From assembly GCF_000801315.1 (NCBI RefSeq), contig NZ_CP010054.1:930001-994000 (forward strand): a stretch of 64,000 nt of DNA, written 5' to 3'. This stretch comes from Hymenobacter sp. DG25B. Lineage in GTDB: Bacteria > Bacteroidota > Bacteroidia > Cytophagales > Hymenobacteraceae. Positions 63,456-64,000 of this stretch are shown one piece after another. The position numbers and the translations under genes are program-made. The notes under the pieces are model-generated. The model ran no database searches, had not been told where the DNA came from, and saw only the letters and a program-made list of their open reading frames with translations. Every line of letters starts with the position of its first letter. Within the stretch, counting starts at the first letter, position 1.

Positions 63456-63616
63456 ATTAGTAAGTCAATAGGGACAGAATCAAATAAATCCTAAAAGCAA
63501 AGGTGCCGGTTTTAGCGCAAATTCGGGCAATAACTTTTAGCACTCGGCCAAGTTGAATAGCAAACCTCTGCGTTGAAAAAATAAGTCGATTCTTTCGGCG
63601 CATTTTTGTGCCCTCT

Positions 63617-64000
63617 ATGACAATGATTTCTGATTTGGGGCAGCGCGTGCTGGTAGTAGGAGCGGGGAAAGTAGCCGCGCAGCTGGTACCGGCGCTGGCC
63701 CGGGCGGGCTGGGAGCTGGCCGGCGTATGGAGCCGCTCTCCGGCACATGCTGCCGCCGTGGCCGCCACTGTGCCCGGCACTCCCGCGCTTTCTTCCCTCA
63801 ATTTTACCCTGCTGCCTCCCGCGGCCGTTTATCTGCTGGCCGTGCCCGATGCCGCCATTCCGGCGGTATTGCAGGAGGCGCGGTTTCCGGCCGGCAGCGT
63901 AGTAGCGCATACGTCCGGTACGGTGCCGCTGGCAGTATTTACCCCCTATCCAGCCCTGCGTGGGGGCGTGTTCTACCCGCTGCAAACCTTCAGTCCGGGC
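63617..64000 (+). CDS. Rossmann-like/DUF2520-type NAD(P)-binding protein, 3'-truncated
   Basis: 128 codons visible without a stop to the window edge, starting ATG 63617 (or 63623). VLVVGAGKVAAQLVPALARAGWELAGVWSRS is an N-terminal dinucleotide-binding fold with GxGxxA. The later PPAAVYLLAVPDAAIPAVLQ and VVAHTSGTVPLAVF, then GVFYPLQTFSPG, match the Rossmann-like/DUF2520 family. Function unknown in the family; oxidoreductase-like fold. Divergent from the T9SS cargo gene. Confidence 0.85.
   Translation, partial: MTMISDLGQRVLVVGAGKVAAQLVPALARAGWELAGVWSRSPAHAAAVAATVPGTPALSSLNFTLLPPAAVYLLAVPDAAIPAVLQEARFPAGSVVAHTSGTVPLAVFTPYPALRGGVFYPLQTFSPG

Noticed and set aside
63457..63985. Two reverse-strand frames near the right edge
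   Set aside because: Shadows of the forward DUF2520-type gene, which is open to the edge and has a clear dinucleotide-binding motif.

Overview
The window is GC-rich chromosomal DNA from a member of the Bacteroidota, almost certainly Hymenobacter or a close relative in the Cytophagales. The evidence is the 16S rRNA gene, the type IX secretion genes porU and porV, a secreted protein with a type A T9SS sorting tail, a Wzi/RemB-type outer-membrane protein, and repeated use of the Bacteroidota -7 promoter element TAnnTTTG in place of a sigma70-type -10 box. Starts were chosen from family alignment, signal peptides and promoter position, because Shine-Dalgarno sequences are weak or absent, as expected for this phylum.

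Layout. 1-6604 (+): the 3' part of a very large protein with lysine-block tail, plsY, an AT-rich orphan gene and an M20 dipeptidase. 6748-10658 (-): five tandem paralogous small outer-membrane beta-barrel genes, most with their own terminator. 10848-11969 (+): a PagL-like lipid A deacylase. 11980-20320 (-): pyrD, a ComM-like AAA ATPase, gmhA with an upstream membrane-protein gene, an MsbA-like ABC exporter, a frameshifted small gene and the Wzi/RemB barrel. 20417-22715 (+): a GNAT/FemAB-like gene, upp and a membrane protein. 22782-24206 (-): a DEAD-box helicase. 24374-25881 (+): tRNA-His, a PfkB sugar kinase and a small hydrophilic protein. 25961-28519 (-): a lipoprotein and an M61 peptidase. 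28757-36734 (+): rpmH, rnpA, an S41 protease, tsaB, a DUF2480 protein, an APC permease, a lipoprotein and a beta-lactamase-fold serine hydrolase.

36993-42795 (+) is a complete rRNA operon (16S, tRNA-Ile, tRNA-Ala, 23S, 5S). It is preceded by five tandem near-identical promoter units spaced about 90-106 bp apart, followed by boxA-like sites and processing stems. 43193-51181 (-) holds MBL hydrolase, pssA, porU, porV and an M16-family protein that has lost its zinc motif and lies 3 bp after porV. 51268-60630 (+) holds an FAD oxidoreductase, a large degenerate-peptidase/beta-propeller/beta-barrel fusion, and a cytochrome c maturation set (ccmB, ccmC, ccmD-like, ccmE, ccmF). 60780-63455 (-) is a T9SS cargo protein, and a DUF2520-type Rossmann protein runs off the right edge.

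The main theme is envelope biogenesis: phospholipid and lipid A enzymes, T9SS, barrels and lipoproteins, with the growth-control rRNA locus in the middle. Nothing here is a phage, CRISPR array or transposon. The most unusual items are the tandem rRNA promoter array with a conserved transcribed hairpin, the pseudo-peptidases in envelope loci, the CXXXY-type CcmE, three families of long intergenic inverted repeats, and promoters placed so close to start codons that the mRNAs should be leaderless.
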